Below are positions 40,201-55,200 of a stretch of 64,000 bases of DNA, in pieces. The translations under genes were made by a program, and so were the position numbers. Under the pieces are notes generated by a model that was given only the letters and a program-made list of their open reading frames with translations, ran no database searches and was not told the origin of the DNA. Every line of letters begins with the position of its first letter. Positions within the stretch are counted from its first letter, which is position 1. The stretch comes from Galaxea fascicularis. Lineage: Eukaryota; Cnidaria; Anthozoa; Scleractinia; Euphylliidae. The DNA lies in contig OX419342.1 in assembly GCA_948470475.1 (NCBI GenBank), positions 10,843,508-10,907,507 of the forward strand. The letters are read 5' to 3'.

Positions 40201-43200
40201 TAATTGTTATGTCTGATTAAGTCTTTGTATAGCCAAATTTAAGAGTCAACAGGCCTTGTTCAAAACAAAATTATGGTCTACAGTCATCTCAGAGAAAATT
40301 ATCAAAAGCAAGTTCCTCCTTTCATTAGTGGTTTGTAACATCTTTTTTTTTTTTTTCATTTGGCCATTTTCATGACTGTAATTTGGTACAGTTTCATGGT
40401 AGATGGTAGAATGAATTTAAAACATGCAAAATATATGCCAGCATTATGCAATGGTCAGCAGATGTACAAACAATAATTTATTAACAAGAATCAAAGGATG
40501 GAGTGAAGGAGTGAAATAAGCCTCACTCCTACAAAATAATAAGAAATGGCAAATGGCCATTTTCTGAGTTAAACAAAAAGCATTATTAATAATAAAATAT
40601 CAGGACCAATAAGTTGTGGATTAAGTATTACTACACTTAACCTTAACATGTAAATAGTTAAAAAAAAGCTAGTTATTTTAGGCCATTTTCCAACCCATTT
40701 AGATGGTTGGTTCACAACGATACAAAGATGGATAATTTAATTTAAGCTGCACCTTATTTCTCTAAAATAATGGCTCCAATATTTATTTTGTTTCACAATC
40801 ATGATCCTGATTAAATTGCCTAAATTCACAAAAAAATTAAATCGAAACTAAGTCAGCACAGTCAAGAGTACACATGCTCGCACTGTGAGTTCCCAAAGAT
40901 CTTATCACCCCATCCCTGCTCAAAATCACAAGGGCACGGGAAAGCGGTAAGGAGATCTCAAAATCCAAAAGTTTAAGGTAAGTAAATTAACGTTCATCAT
41001 TCACAGGAATTTACAGAGATAGCACAGGTGCAAGCCAGGGACACCCCCCAAAGTAGTTATCGATAGCACTTCATGTACACAAGGAAGCCTCAACCCTCTT
41101 CAGTCTACCAAATGAATAAATGATGTACTGATTAACCCAAAAAATTAATTAATCTTAGCAATTTGTGACTACCCATTTATATACCTGTGTTAGAAGAAAT
41201 TTAAATTACAACCTTATATCTATCATTATTGTAAATGTAATAAATAAGTAGTAAATTAAACAGACCAAGACAATACAAGATGGAACTCAAAAAAGCAAAA
41301 AAACATGCTAAGGATTGGAGAATGATGAAGAAAACACCAGGATACAAAGAAAAATGATGACTTCTTAAGGAAGGAAAAATATTTAGACATGTTCTCAATT
41401 CAAAGAGATCTAGACCCCCGTAGGGAAAGAGTTGGCCCTCTCTGGGAATATCAATCACAAAACAACAACAAAACACATTAAATGGGAAAACATATGAAGC
41501 AATTTGAAAAAATCTACAACAAGGATTATAGAGGGTAAAGTATTAAAAGCATAACCTGTTTTTGATGTTGCTGGATGTCCACATGGAGCTGAAGTATACA
41601 AAGGTTCCTGGTCAAAGAGACATGTTGTTCATTATTTTGTTTATAGACAATAAGCTGATGATCTGTTTCACTCTATGCATCGCAGGAACTACAAATTTAT
41701 AGTGAAAGGATATATTATACGTGATAACACCATCAAATAAATCTGTTTTATGAAAATGCAAGCATTATGATCATCTTTGGATAAAAAGTCAGTAACAAAG
41801 TATTTTCACAATGGATCAAAATCAAAAAATAGGCCTCATGAACAAAGTGGTGGGGAAGGTGAATCTAATCTACATTTATTACCATGGAAAAAAAGTCAAA
41901 AGAAAATTCAGTTTTGAGTTTCAAACACAAAAGGTACAGAATATCAAACAAGGAGATGTGTAATACAACAGGTTGGTGGGGTAATTGGGCCTTAAATATA
42001 AGGCCCTAGCAAACGGCTTCAACATTTGCTTCAACATCCTTTCGATTTTGTTGAATGGCAATGTTGAAAGCGTTTGCCACCCCCTTTCCAACTTGTTGAA
42101 ACGTGTTGAAACGATGTTGAATCGATGTTGAAAGAGTTTAAAAGCCTTTAAACTTTGCTTCAACATGCGTTCAACATTTCTTTTGTTCTCTGGAATGTTC
42201 GGAATGTTGAAATGGAGTTGAAGTCGTTCGTCGTTCGCCCCACTCTTTCAACATTGTTGAGCAAGCGCTGGGGCCTGAAACTAATTACCAGGCCACTCGC
42301 TAAGTTTTGTTGAATGAAATGTTGAAACCATTTGCTCGTCCCACCGTTCAACATCATTCAACAACCTTCCAACAGCGTTCAACAAAATCGAATGGATGTT
42401 GAAGCAAATGTTGAAGCCGTTTGCTAGGGCCTTTACAAATTGCGAAAGCTTTTAATAACAACTGGCAAGGTATGAAGATACAGACTTTCTACACAGTATA
42501 CAAAGGCATTATGGATCACAAAAGACAGTATTGAGCAATTTTCTTTCAATCAACAAGAACATTGCAACAAAATTTTTTTGGCATTGCAGCAGTCAATTAT
42601 TGACTTCATACAACTAACATGCCCACCAGATATTCATCCAGAGGAGATGGACCAATGGCTCTAAACCTTGATACACTTGAATGATTTCCTGTATCTTCAT
42701 CCTGTTTAGGACAAAAATCACTGATTATACTAACTATTTTAGTCATTTTTCTTAAGTTTAAAGAAAGAACGGTACACAGGACAGGACGAATGGCAAGGAA
42801 CAGAGATTACATGTAAGTCTGTTTCTTGAGTAGGGCTCTGTCATGAGAGGTTTGATGTTTTCCAGAAAAAACGACTAACAGAAATGCTACATAATGACCT
42901 AAACTCATGCCAAAGCATTCCTTGAAATGTATGAGAAAGAGATCAATTCATTTTTTGCAGTCCTGAAAAGTTATCCGAAGTAGATGTTTGGCCACAGCTT
43001 CAAGATGACAAGTAAAAACTTGAAAATTTAGGCTAAATTTTTCAAAATGCAATCCATTTCCATCCTTGCCATCCGCAACATATTAAGAAGAAAGTATTTA
43101 GTGCAGTAACACAGTATTGGGTAAATAAACTGCTTAGTTTTGGGTTTTTACTGATTTAAAGACATCTGTTAGCATTTTACAGCAGACCAAAATAGCATGA

Positions 43201-46200
43201 CAGAGCCCCTTTAAAGAGGCTCTGTGGAAACTGCAGCCAACCTCAGCATAGCAGTGATCTTCACAGTAAGCTGCTCACAGGAACTATGAATTCTGCGGGT
43301 AAGGAGAATCTGCCAGCTAACAAGTTTAAAGCTGATCATTTAACAATGCATTTACAGAAAAACATTGAAAACAAATAAAATTTAACAAAACAACAAAATA
43401 ATTCACTATCAATTCCAAAGCAGCAATCATGGCCATCTGGGTTGCATTGATGCTTAGAATGTATAGTTCAAGTCAATCATAATTCACTTTTGAGTAAACA
43501 TAATTCTGTCCAAGACACTTTTAGTTAACATGATAGACAAGTTGTCCCTCCTTGGTATTAACTTCTTGCTTTAGACTGAAAGAATTCAAAGAGTTTGCTC
43601 TCAAACTTTGAGTGGAATTTAGCCCTTGTCATACAAATCAGCTACCTCAGAATCACAAAGGTTTTATAAAATCCATTTGAACTCCATGGTTCAGTTCAAC
43701 TCAAAACAAAAACAAAACTCCTTGTGTCTTTGATAGTGCAACCAGAAGAAGTGGCTCATTGCCATGATGGTTGCGCTGCTTCACAAAGAATAGGTTCCCT
43801 TTTAAAATGAAAAGAAATAATTGTAAAAAACTATGCATGGTCTCAATAACAAGTCAACTGATGTTTCTTTACACTTATGGTTATTGATCAAACAGGAATC
43901 TGACCACTCCTGTCAGTGTTTTTCAGTTTCCCATAGCTTAATATATAGTTCATAATGCTACAATCCAAAGAACCGATTGCCAGCTGTGAAGACAGCAGCA
44001 TTTATTTTACTAACCTTAAGTAGCTGATGTTGAACCAGTTCTTGTTTAAGCCTCTCTGTCTCCTGCCCCATATAGTTCCAAAGGAAATAATAATAATAAT
44101 AACTTTATTTAAGTCTCAAATCGCTCTAGCTGAACACGAGTGCTCTACTAATTGGGGAGACTGTTAATCAAATAAACTCGAAATTAAATCAAATGTTGGT
44201 TTTTGAGGAGAGGGGAAAACCGGAGTACCCGGAGAAAAACCTCTCGGAGCAGAGTAGAGAACCAACAAACTCAGTCCACTTATGACGCCGAGTCCGAGAT
44301 CGAACCCGGGACACATTGGTGGAAGGCCAGCGCTCTCACCACTGCGCCAACCCTGCTCCCCAAAGAACATTATTCATTTGATTTCTTTATCAACACCAAG
44401 AAACTGGCTTGGTATCAGGATCATAGCAACCATACCAACCTCACTCAAGGAATATCACAAGGGGTTGTGGGGTGGGGGGAGCGGGGAGACAGCTCAGGAG
44501 CCTAAATTCTTTCTCAGCGCATTTTTCAAAATTTACTTTTGTTTTTGTTTTCCATCAATTTGATCCATTTGTTTTGCTATATAACAAATCACTTAACGAC
44601 TGGTCCCTTGGGGAACAGTAAACTTTCTTTCCCTTGAATCTTGACTTCACCTTGGGAAACATTGAGATTAATTCTCACAAAACAAAATTCACTGTTCCCC
44701 TCGGCACCAGTCATTAAGGTGGCTTACTACAGTTTTTTTCTGCTATGCACAATTATGCTTTGCCTGTACATGCTTTAAGTCACATAAACATCACACACGA
44801 GCTAAAGTCACACAAGCTGACAAAGGAAAACCCACAAGCAAAAATGAAAAAAAGAAATGTGTCATGCAAAAATCCTGAATACTGAAAATAAATCACATTC
44901 ACTACGATGTCACTATATTCCACAGGAGTTAGGTGTAGTCCGCGCAGTAAACAAAGCCATATTTTAACTCAAAACATGAGGTTGTGGCGCGGAGAGAGCG
45001 TGCGCACTCGCGCTCATAGAAGTTTGGTTTCTCTGACAAACGCATGCACAATGCTTTTCTAAATGCCTGAAAAACCTGAAAAACTCATTTTCCTGACTTA
45101 ATTTCTCAAAAACTAGCCATACAACCTATGTACAAATTTTGGTATCTGCCAAAATACACCCAAATGGAGATATTGCATTTTTTTTCAAAATAATCTGTCA
45201 GGCAGAATTCTATTAATTTTAAAAATCGACAAAATTCAACATTTTCGCCGATTGCAAAAATTGTGCATGACAGATTTTTGTGTTCTTCTCTCTAAATGTT
45301 TCTTTTTATCCACATTTCAAATCCTGAAATTTTTAGGTGGGTCGTACGATTTTGAGAAAAACACCGCCAACCGGTCTATTTTATACCCCACCCCCTACTG
45401 CTTCTTGGACATCCCATAATACATATTTGGCCACAGACGCAATGTTTTCAAAATTAGTGTTTTATTTTTGCTCCCAGATGTTTCCTTGGTCAGTTGAAGC
45501 AACTCTAGCTTGCATGTAATGCTTACTGAACTTCAAGTGCACCAAACTACCCGCAGCAGAAAAAACTGTACTAAGCCACCTTAAGTGGTAAAATATATAT
45601 CACTAGACTGTATGTCACATTGAATTTGTATAAGCTGAACCATACACTGTATCCATTAAAAAAAAAAACATGTCAAGACATAATTTCTCCTTAAAATTCC
45701 TCTACAATTAGTTAACTTACAGTAAGGATTTCCTGTAGATCAGTCTTGATCTTACCAACTTCTTTAGAAAGTACAGCTGTTTCTGTGCTCACAGGAGCTA
45801 CACCACTTCTTCAAATGAATAACAAAACATAACCTTAAAAAGTTTAAACATTTCTTCATAAGACATTATTCAAAAAGGCAATTTGTACAAAACTGGTAGT
45901 AAAACAGCCATGGTAAGATAAATGAATCTCACAATTGAACACTTCCTTTAATTCTGTATCAGTAAAGAGAATAGTACAGTGTGGGATTCATCAAATTAAA
46001 CATATAAAGTCAAATCAATGTATTTAGCATGTAGCTCTGAAAGAAACCTGCATTTGCAGGTAGGATGAAAGGAAACTTCTGACCAGTGGTACACTCACTC
46101 ACTCACAATCAAATAAAAATAATTAGTTTCATGGGGACTGTTGTAAGAGGGGTATAAGTTTGGAATGCAGTCTGCTAGCGAGATGGAACATGATCCTTTA

Positions 46201-49200
46201 AAAAATCCTTCTTGCAAAATGACAGTTGAATTTGACCAAGTACCAACTGCAGCTTCAGTTGTTTCTGCCAGACTGTCCCAGATTCTTGATATGTATCGGA
46301 AATTGCATTGGGCCAAGTACCCAGTAAAATTAAGGATTAATCATCACTTGTTTTCAGAAGTTGTTGAAAACGAGGGCAATTTCAGCATCTTCTGGAAACA
46401 CAAGTGATGATAGTCCTTAATTTTACGAAGAAACATGCGATGACTTGTTTGTCACTAAGAGGGCAAAATTAATTTAGGAATTGTGCAAGCGGTTTATTCA
46501 TTTCTCATTGGAAGCCTGCTAAATTAATGCGAGTACAAATTTCAATCAAATGTAATGAACCAATCAATTCAATGAGATTTAGCCAAAGTCTCTGAAAAGT
46601 CCTGGTGGAAAAAAATTGTTTGAACTGAATCATGTTGGCCATTGTAAAGTTTGTTTGAACTGATGTACAAAAAACATAGCAATCAGCCCTCTTGATTACT
46701 ACAGAAAAAATGCCCTCTGTCTCAGACAATCAGTGTTCAGTAATTTTGCCTTTTAGTGATAATGCTTCTCAACAGGACTCCCTGTCTCAGAGAATGTTGA
46801 ATTGTCTGTTCTGGTACCCCTTTATCATGTAAGGAATGTAGTTCTGTAAAACAGTTTCACATTTTACTTAGAGGTGCAATCTAGAAACAAAGGCAGAGGT
46901 TTAAACCCTGACCATTTATCACCTTGAGAAGACACCTTTCTCTATAAATGTGTATAAATGGGTACCAAAAAACTGAATAAGTGAAGAAGTGCTGGAGATA
47001 AATGCTGCAACCAGCTTCACAAAATCCAGCAGTAGAGATTGGTTTAGAGTGCAATACAGCAAAACTTTGAAAGTAACTACCCTCATTACTTTCAGAACAA
47101 AACACTAAAATTAGCCTTGACTTGGGCCTCCATTTTATCCTCTGAAATGAGTGTACCCCTCAATTTGTTATAAAACGTTGTTAGGTTGAAAGCAATCAGC
47201 AAGCATAATAGTTGGCCCTTGGGGAAACTCAATAGTGCCATCATTAGCAGTAAATACAGATTTGAAAAAGCAGACAAAAATCGTTGTTGTAGGTCACAAA
47301 AGGTTGGCCATCTCTCATATGATCTAGTTACCATTTGTCACTTTCACCTGACAATAAACGCCAACCAGCACATATTTGGCGAAGTTTTATGCTGAACTGG
47401 TTCGTTCAAACCCCAGCTAATTCAAACTTTTTTCTCTTTTCCTTGCAACTTTGAATTAACAGGGTTCAACTGTATTTTCAGGGGTAGCGAGCTCACTGTT
47501 TTCAGGATTCATAAAGGGACACAATCTTTTGACATTATTTACAGGGATCATTACTTTTGGAATTCTATTGTACTTGATTTCTATTTTCAACCACAAATCC
47601 AGTCTAAAATCTCCGTCTACACACACTTTTAATGATTTCAGAAATCTTGCTCAAAACAGTTGCCTTGAACATCTTGAACAATTTTGTACATTATCACATG
47701 AAAATAATACCATTTAATTCTACTTGAACATTCTTCTCATCTAACCACTTTCAGATACAAAGCTACAAAATGCAGCAGCTGAAATTTCACTCATTTGATT
47801 AACTCCAAGGTAATACAATATTTATTAAGTGCAGTGGGCCTTTAAACACTATGATACAGAACATTTCCGAATCCATCACAGTTGCCTGATGGAGTAATGG
47901 CATCAGAAATTTCCATTACAAAGTCAAACACCAAGACAGAGGCTGGAATAAATTAGAAATACCTGATAAAACGTTAGCATGCTAAACTAATTTCATTCAG
48001 AAAGACAAAAATCCAGCTTTAACTTCATTGCCAGCACAACAACTATTTACAGGTTCATGTAAGGTGCCTTAAAATGCTACCATTGACATTTTCACAAAAT
48101 TTCAGTTAACTGGTAGAGTTAAGAACATTTTTCCACTCTGAAAAGTCATTACAAAACAAAAGGCAAGTTAACACCAAACAAAGAAAAGACACAAAACGTG
48201 TATGGGTTGTGAGGGTCTGTGATATAAATATTGTGGTATCTCCAGAATCAAAGAGAAATCAAGAGATATTCATATCACAGAAAAGTGTATAAAACACAGA
48301 TAGACAAGTACATTGTTTTGGTCTTGGAGGAAACAAGAGAACTCAATAATAGAAGTGTCTACTGAATCAAATAACATGAATAAGCCCTACAAGCATACAC
48401 AGCCAGACAGTGTCCACCAAGAAAACACCTGTTTGCGTAAAAATAGAATATGCCACGCGGTAATTAAAGCATTAACTACAAACTGCTAAGGCCTAACAAC
48501 ATAACCTAGATGATACCAAATATTTTCACCACAAATACAAAGCATGAATTTAACTGGTCTTGAATCAAACCTTCCACACAAAAATCAAGAAACATAATTT
48601 TTCTGCCAAGAATATAGAAACTAGAGCATTAACGAAGTGTGTCAGAAATAGCTGGGTAAAACCCACTTCAGATGGATTTAATCATCATCCAGCGACATCT
48701 CTGAACTATTCAGCTTTTCAATTAAATTTTTTAGGCACATAGTAGATTGCATATTACAGCTTGACATGACATTTGTAACAGGAAATGAAAGTTGTAACCA
48801 AACTGATTCCCAGCATTCTTTTTTTTTATCATTTCACAGTTACAGTTCATTACCCCTTGTATTTTCAGTTTTTAAAGGCCCTTAATTTTTGGCAATATTC
48901 ATAATTATTTAATAGAAAGGACTTTTTAAGCTATAGAACAAAATTCTGCTGTACAGTGGTAAATACACAGGGATCACGCAGGGGGAGGGGCTGGGTGGGC
49001 CAGGGTCCCCCCACTTTCTCTGGAAAAAATATATATATAGTAGAATATGTTTCCGAAACTGAAAAGTACTTTCACAGGATAAAAGTGGTCGGCTACAGCT
49101 GGTGGACTTCACAGGAAAAAAATCCAAATTTATGACTGCCCTCCAGACATTTTAGGGGTCAGTCCCTCCCCTCAATTAAAGTGGTGGGAGCAGACCCTGC

Positions 49201-52200
49201 TCCGCAGGCCCTGATACATGTACCCTAATGTAGATTTAAATTGCCTTTGCACTTCTTGACAATATCTTAACTATCTGAGCCAAAAACCATCTTACCCACC
49301 AAACTCCAACAGCTAATTCTACGTACAGTAACTACAGTGAACAAAATTCACACAACAAAAGGCACTTTAGAATGCATACTTCAACATTCACAAAATGAAA
49401 ACCCATACAAGTCACAAAATTCGTATTTAAACTAAATATTAGAATTTCAGCCGAGGGCATATGTCTCTACAAGGGCATGCAGTATAACTTCATGTTACAC
49501 AAAAATAAATTGATGTTCGCACACCACCATCCAATAAGTGGCATTAAATATTCCAACACTGTTGGAGCAACAACTGTTGTGCAAAAATGTCAAATCATTT
49601 AGTTCCTACTAAGAAAGTGTGAATCACAATAGCTGTCAATAAATAGACAGAAACTACACTAGCCAACAACACTGAACTTTCAGCATAAACTACTCCCTAT
49701 GAACAAATCCACCAGTTGAAAATTTTCAAATTTGGATTAATATTAATCACAGGTACTAAATAATTATCCAAGCACACGAGCACAAAATAAAACATGAAAT
49801 AAAAAATAGAATTCTTGTCTTGACTACGTTCCCTGGATACCGAACAAAAAGCCCAACCTAAATGCCAGTCACAATAACAAAAATTTATATTCTAATGCCA
49901 ACCCACAATTTTTAAAATTTAAACTAAAGAGTAAACAATCAAGAAGCATGGAAATCCATCTGACATCAACAAAATGAACAGAAAATTACCATGGAATAGT
50001 TACGAATTCCACTACCCACGTTTTAACATTAATCTCCTTTCATCAATTATCAAACGTCTTTCTCCTTTTTCACATTATTATAAGCTTCCGCTGCAGTTCC
50101 CAGAATAGTTGCAATTTCTCCTTGCATAAATGCCCAAGGCAAATCACTGCCTTGTAATGGGCACCTTTCACCACTGGGACAGAACACTTCTGAACCAGCT
50201 CCCTGCTTCTTAATACTATCTCGAGAGCAAGGAAAACAAAACTTGTGGTGAGACACTGATGGACATTGGACAAAGTGAGTGTCCTCCAGCTTGTCGTGAC
50301 AAAGGCTGCATGTCAAAATGCTCATGGCAGATCCCCGCCCTTTTGCCTCTCCATCCACTTGAGAATCACCTTTAACTCCACCAGTTGAGGGTCTGGGTGA
50401 CTGACGTGGACGTGGTGACAATCTCTCTGTATTGGGTGAGACAGGCACCAGAGCATTAGGGCCATTTCTTGTGTCGTCACGAAGTACAGAACTTGGTGGC
50501 AACTCAAACCGATTCACCATTGGATTCCCCATTGGAGATTTCACTTGTGCCCGGGCATGCTGCTCTGAGACTACCAAGCTTGCCTTGGAAACCGGCAGAG
50601 CAACCATTGGTGGTACAGATGCAGATGGTATGGAGGTAACAGGTGTTCCTGGAGGGAGAGGCGTTCCAGGAACTGGCACAGTTAACTTGACAGCTTCTGC
50701 TGATTGGCCTGGTATCCACATGCCATGCAAAGTATCATCACGAGTCATGCGACCATGGATAGGTCCAATGCGCTTGCCAGCTGCCACTTCAAACTCTTCC
50801 AAATCAACTGCACCTTTACGCTTTCGTCCATAAGCAGGGCCAGACCGATTGAAGCTGAGGTTGACATGAGGTAAAACTGGAAATTCAGGATCAAGTTGAG
50901 GTTTGGCAAGAAACTCAGGATTTATAGCTTCTTTGAACAAACGTACCGGCTCAGGAAGAAAATCGCCCAACAAACGCCATTCTCCATTTGAGCGATCTTT
51001 CTCGTATTCCAAATATTTGAACCCAGATGAAAGTGGCTTGGCCATTTCCTTCAGAGATTCTGTGTACATCTGCTTAGCCACACCAGAAGCGCTTTGAAAA
51101 ACGCATCCCGATCCCCGAGGATATTCAATAAAAATTTTAAGCTCAAAATCAATGCCAGGCTTACAGCTGACGTCGAAAGCAAACACACGGCCGATTAGCA
51201 CATTATCCTTCTTAAACCTAATATCAAAAGGACAAGACCTGTTCAATGTGGTCAGAGTTTCCCGTATTAGTTCTGGCCTCGGGCCGTCGACAACAAAATT
51301 TTGTTGGGGTCCATTCGGGGTCAAGGGTGGATGCTGTCTCTGTAGAGCATTTCCGTTAGCAACTGCTGCATGCCTAACGTCTTCGATGTTGAAATTAGAA
51401 CCTCGTCTCTCTGTTTCGCGAGAACCAATATTTCCTGGAGGCCGAGTTGACTTCGACCCCGGTCCATTCACCGCCTCAGCGTTGCCGTGACCGAGGGAGT
51501 TTTCCATACTTTCGTCACCAATTCTGTGAGCATTTTGAAGTTTTCCAGCAGCCTTCCTTTGCTCTGAAAATTGTGGCGGGTAGTTAGTGCCGTTCGCTGG
51601 TGGCGGGCTTGGAGTGGAAGACATGGACGACCCCGCCGAATTTAGCCGCTCTGTTTTAACGCCGCGATTCCTGTTCGCTTCGTTATTTTCCCATGTTCGC
51701 CTCAAAATCCTGGAATAATGAATAACGTCTTCAATTCGGTCGGCTCCTTCGTAGTTGCAACAGCCTCGACAAACGGGCTCCGAAAAATCATGTAAAATTG
51801 CCCAGGGAGAGTGCGGAAGATCGCAGAGGTAACAGTGTTGACGATGAAAGCGAGGAGCCGACATGTTTGACCGCTGATCGTCTCAGTTCATCGGAATCGA
51901 AATTGACAGTGTTGTTTTTCCCTGAAACTTGAACAGTTCACCAGCAATTAAGTCCTCCGCACAGGCGTTACGAATATTCCGGCCTGAAAATTCCCGGTTC
52001 TTTTTTCATAACGCGGTAAAGATTGTGTTCGCTTTTGCCCTACCGATGTGGCAATTACGTTATCCAAGGCACGTGTGATCATAAAACTCCCCAAATTTCT
52101 TGATCACTTGGAAATCGAGCAAGCGTGTCGAGAAAATGCCAACAGAGTGACCCACAACTTTTAATCCTTGAGGAACGGGTTAAAACAATTGCCAACAAAT

Positions 52201-55200
52201 AAATATGTGACGCGAAACTCGATCACCGTATGTGCCCTCTAAAGTCTAAATTTAGGCTCGTTGCGAATTATCATATCAGTGACCCAAACGCGCTCCAAGC
52301 CAATGCTTCAAAACAATCACTCACACACACTTCCTGTGACGTCACACCAGTCGTTGAATCGTGAAATGTACAAACACAAGGCGGGGCGTCTCGAGGTGGA
52401 TAAATTATGATATCAGACCACCAGAAATGAAACGGATTGTTTACCACTGTAAAACGGGGTTGGAACACATTCTGCGAAAGGTACTGAATGTCACTATGAT
52501 GGTATTTGGAACAAAAATGCGCAAACTACCGAGAAATAAATCTCATGAATAATTAGCCCCATCACGTGATCTACCGATAACTTCCTTACGACTTTTCAGC
52601 TGGGTTTGCCAAAGCAAATAAATTCACTTAGTAGAGGTTAAAACTTGGAATTATGTAATGATACTGCGTCAAAAATATGGAAATCATATACAACAATATC
52701 AAAACAACACTGGAATGAATCGAGGAAAACCTACTATCCACTGTGTTCATTCCAGAAAAGCAACTGACACATGTAAATAATGTATAGAATGCAGCCTGAT
52801 GACGTCATGTATCCTTGGTAACCAACCCCAGGCAATTATGCACAAGGACGGCTTGATCTCAAACAAAAGCCGCCTTTGCATATTAAAGCTTCCACCGTAA
52901 GCTTTCTTTCCGGAGAATAGAGCATAATTATTATGCGAAATGGTTCAACGCTATCGGGGGCAATAAATCGCATTTGAAACAAATCCTGTTTGTAATGAAT
53001 ACTATATATAGCGCAATTGTGAAAGGTAGTGTCATTTGATCCACGACAAAATTGCTCAATATTGTCACAGGTTAAAAAATTTGAATCATCTTTGGCGTGT
53101 TTACATTAGTATTCTGGAAATTTGAACACTCTACTCTACTCTGAGGTGAAATCATGACAGGATGGCACCTGACAGCCGCATAAATTAGTTTGCTGTCATT
53201 TGATCCAATTGTTACATGCATTTGCTCAATCATGGCACATACGTCACAAAAACATCTATGACCTGTTAATGTTAAAATATTACTATTCTTACGAAATTTT
53301 AACATGCAAATTCGCATCAAATTTTTGACGGCGTGGAACTGAAGATCATTGCAAATGAGACCCGTACACAGTATTCGTTCCCCATCTCCAATATGGTAAA
53401 CAGACTTTCCTGTATGAAAGACAGGGATGCTTTATTCCCGGCTCTGCAATTGAGAGGTCAAGGTATTGTTTTGCGAAAGCGGACACGCGAAGAACCCACA
53501 AAGCTGAAACACGCCACGTCATGGGAAATTATTCAACGTCAATGGAAAATTTCTTGATACATTTTGAGAATAAAGGTGGTCGGATATACAATTTTGTTAG
53601 AATTCAGTTTAACATCGAACAAAATTGTAAAATAGCTATGAAATTAACTCGCGGAAATCACATTTTCAAGCCTGTGTAATATAAGCAAAGCGCGTCCCAT
53701 CTCGTATACGTGCACGCTCCCAGAGAAATAAACAACTTTGCATAGCTCGCCACAACAGCGGACATTGGACTTCCGAAAGCTTAACTCACGCACAAAGAAA
53801 CAGCATGGAAAATATTATTCCTCAGATACAATACGTCTTTTTCAGAGAAAAATCACGAGCTGCTTATTATATTACCTAGCTCGCACGAAGAGCCACGAAA
53901 CAGAACGCAACAGTTATTTATTTCACCGCAAAATAAATGTATAGAAGGCAAAAGGTCATAATCATGTATCAAATAATATGACAAAAGTTCAGTTACCAGT
54001 TCTTTGAATTACATGCAAAGATAATCACACCGAATATGGAAGTGTGACCAATCGTGTTCAAAACAGACATACTAACCCAAGGGGTCGGGCGTCTAGCCCA
54101 CCACCAAGAACAATTTAAACGGCACTTGTTCGCTTTCGTTTCCCTTTCTGTATTCCCTTAATAACGGAGTAAGACTAACATCGAACAAAATTGTAAAATA
54201 GCCATGAAATTAACTCGCGGAAATGTCTCGCCTCTCTCTAACGCTCTCGGCTGGCTCACTTGATTCTACATCTACACAGCTTCAACACTCGGCAAAATCC
54301 CCTTGCCTCATACGTCATAAGCCGGCCACTTTGCTGAGGAAGAGACCAAACCACAGCACCGGGGACTCCGTGTCCTACTTTTGCGAACAGTGCGTGGGTT
54401 CTTAAACGTCCCACAAAGTTATTATGTGAGACTGGACTTTATCGTCGTTATCCGAGAAGACTAAGGAGTCTAACCGACCTAATCATTTGCGGATGTCATG
54501 ACAAAGGCAGTTCTTTACGGTTGGTCCGGCCGGAAAATTGACTTCACGTCAACCTCGTTCCCAGGCTCTCTATTTCAGATTTTTCGCGCCGCTCGACTAT
54601 TCAAACAGGGAGCGATAATATTCAGTGTAAAAACCACACATAATATGTCACTACAAAAGCGCAAAAGCGAGAAATTTAACCAATATTTGTCAATTTTATG
54701 AATTCAGTATTCAACTCGGGCGACGCCCTCAAGCCCAAGAATTTACAAAGCCCAAAATAACCCTTACGTCTTCAGGTGACATGATACTTGCTGAGAAACG
54801 CAACACCGAAGGAATGTGAAGTGGCATTCACCACATGGTTTGGCATGTGCCTCGTGACCCTCTCTATAATAGGTAAGGTACAGAGTAGGTAAATAATGGC
54901 ACTCAATGCACTCAACAATTCTATTTATTTGGCAGCTGGCCAAACTCGAAACCCTGGTCAGGTTCGAGTGTTCACTGCATGTAATCATAACTTAGTACTA
55001 AAAGACACCTTAAGCTTTCAGAGGCCTTATTTGTCCTGAAAAACAGCTCTTAGTAACTGAATGATACCTTTCGGACCGGAAATCCGTCTGAGTTTGCAGG
55101 CAACCTGGCGCTATGAGTATGTTTAAGGCAAGACGACACCAGGTTATTTAGACAGCCGAGCACAAACCGAGTTTGTTCAGTTAAGGGGGGCTAACAAGCA

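Noticed and set aside
50432..50833. 133-codon plus-strand frame
   Set aside because: Antisense shadow of the IRF2BP coding region.
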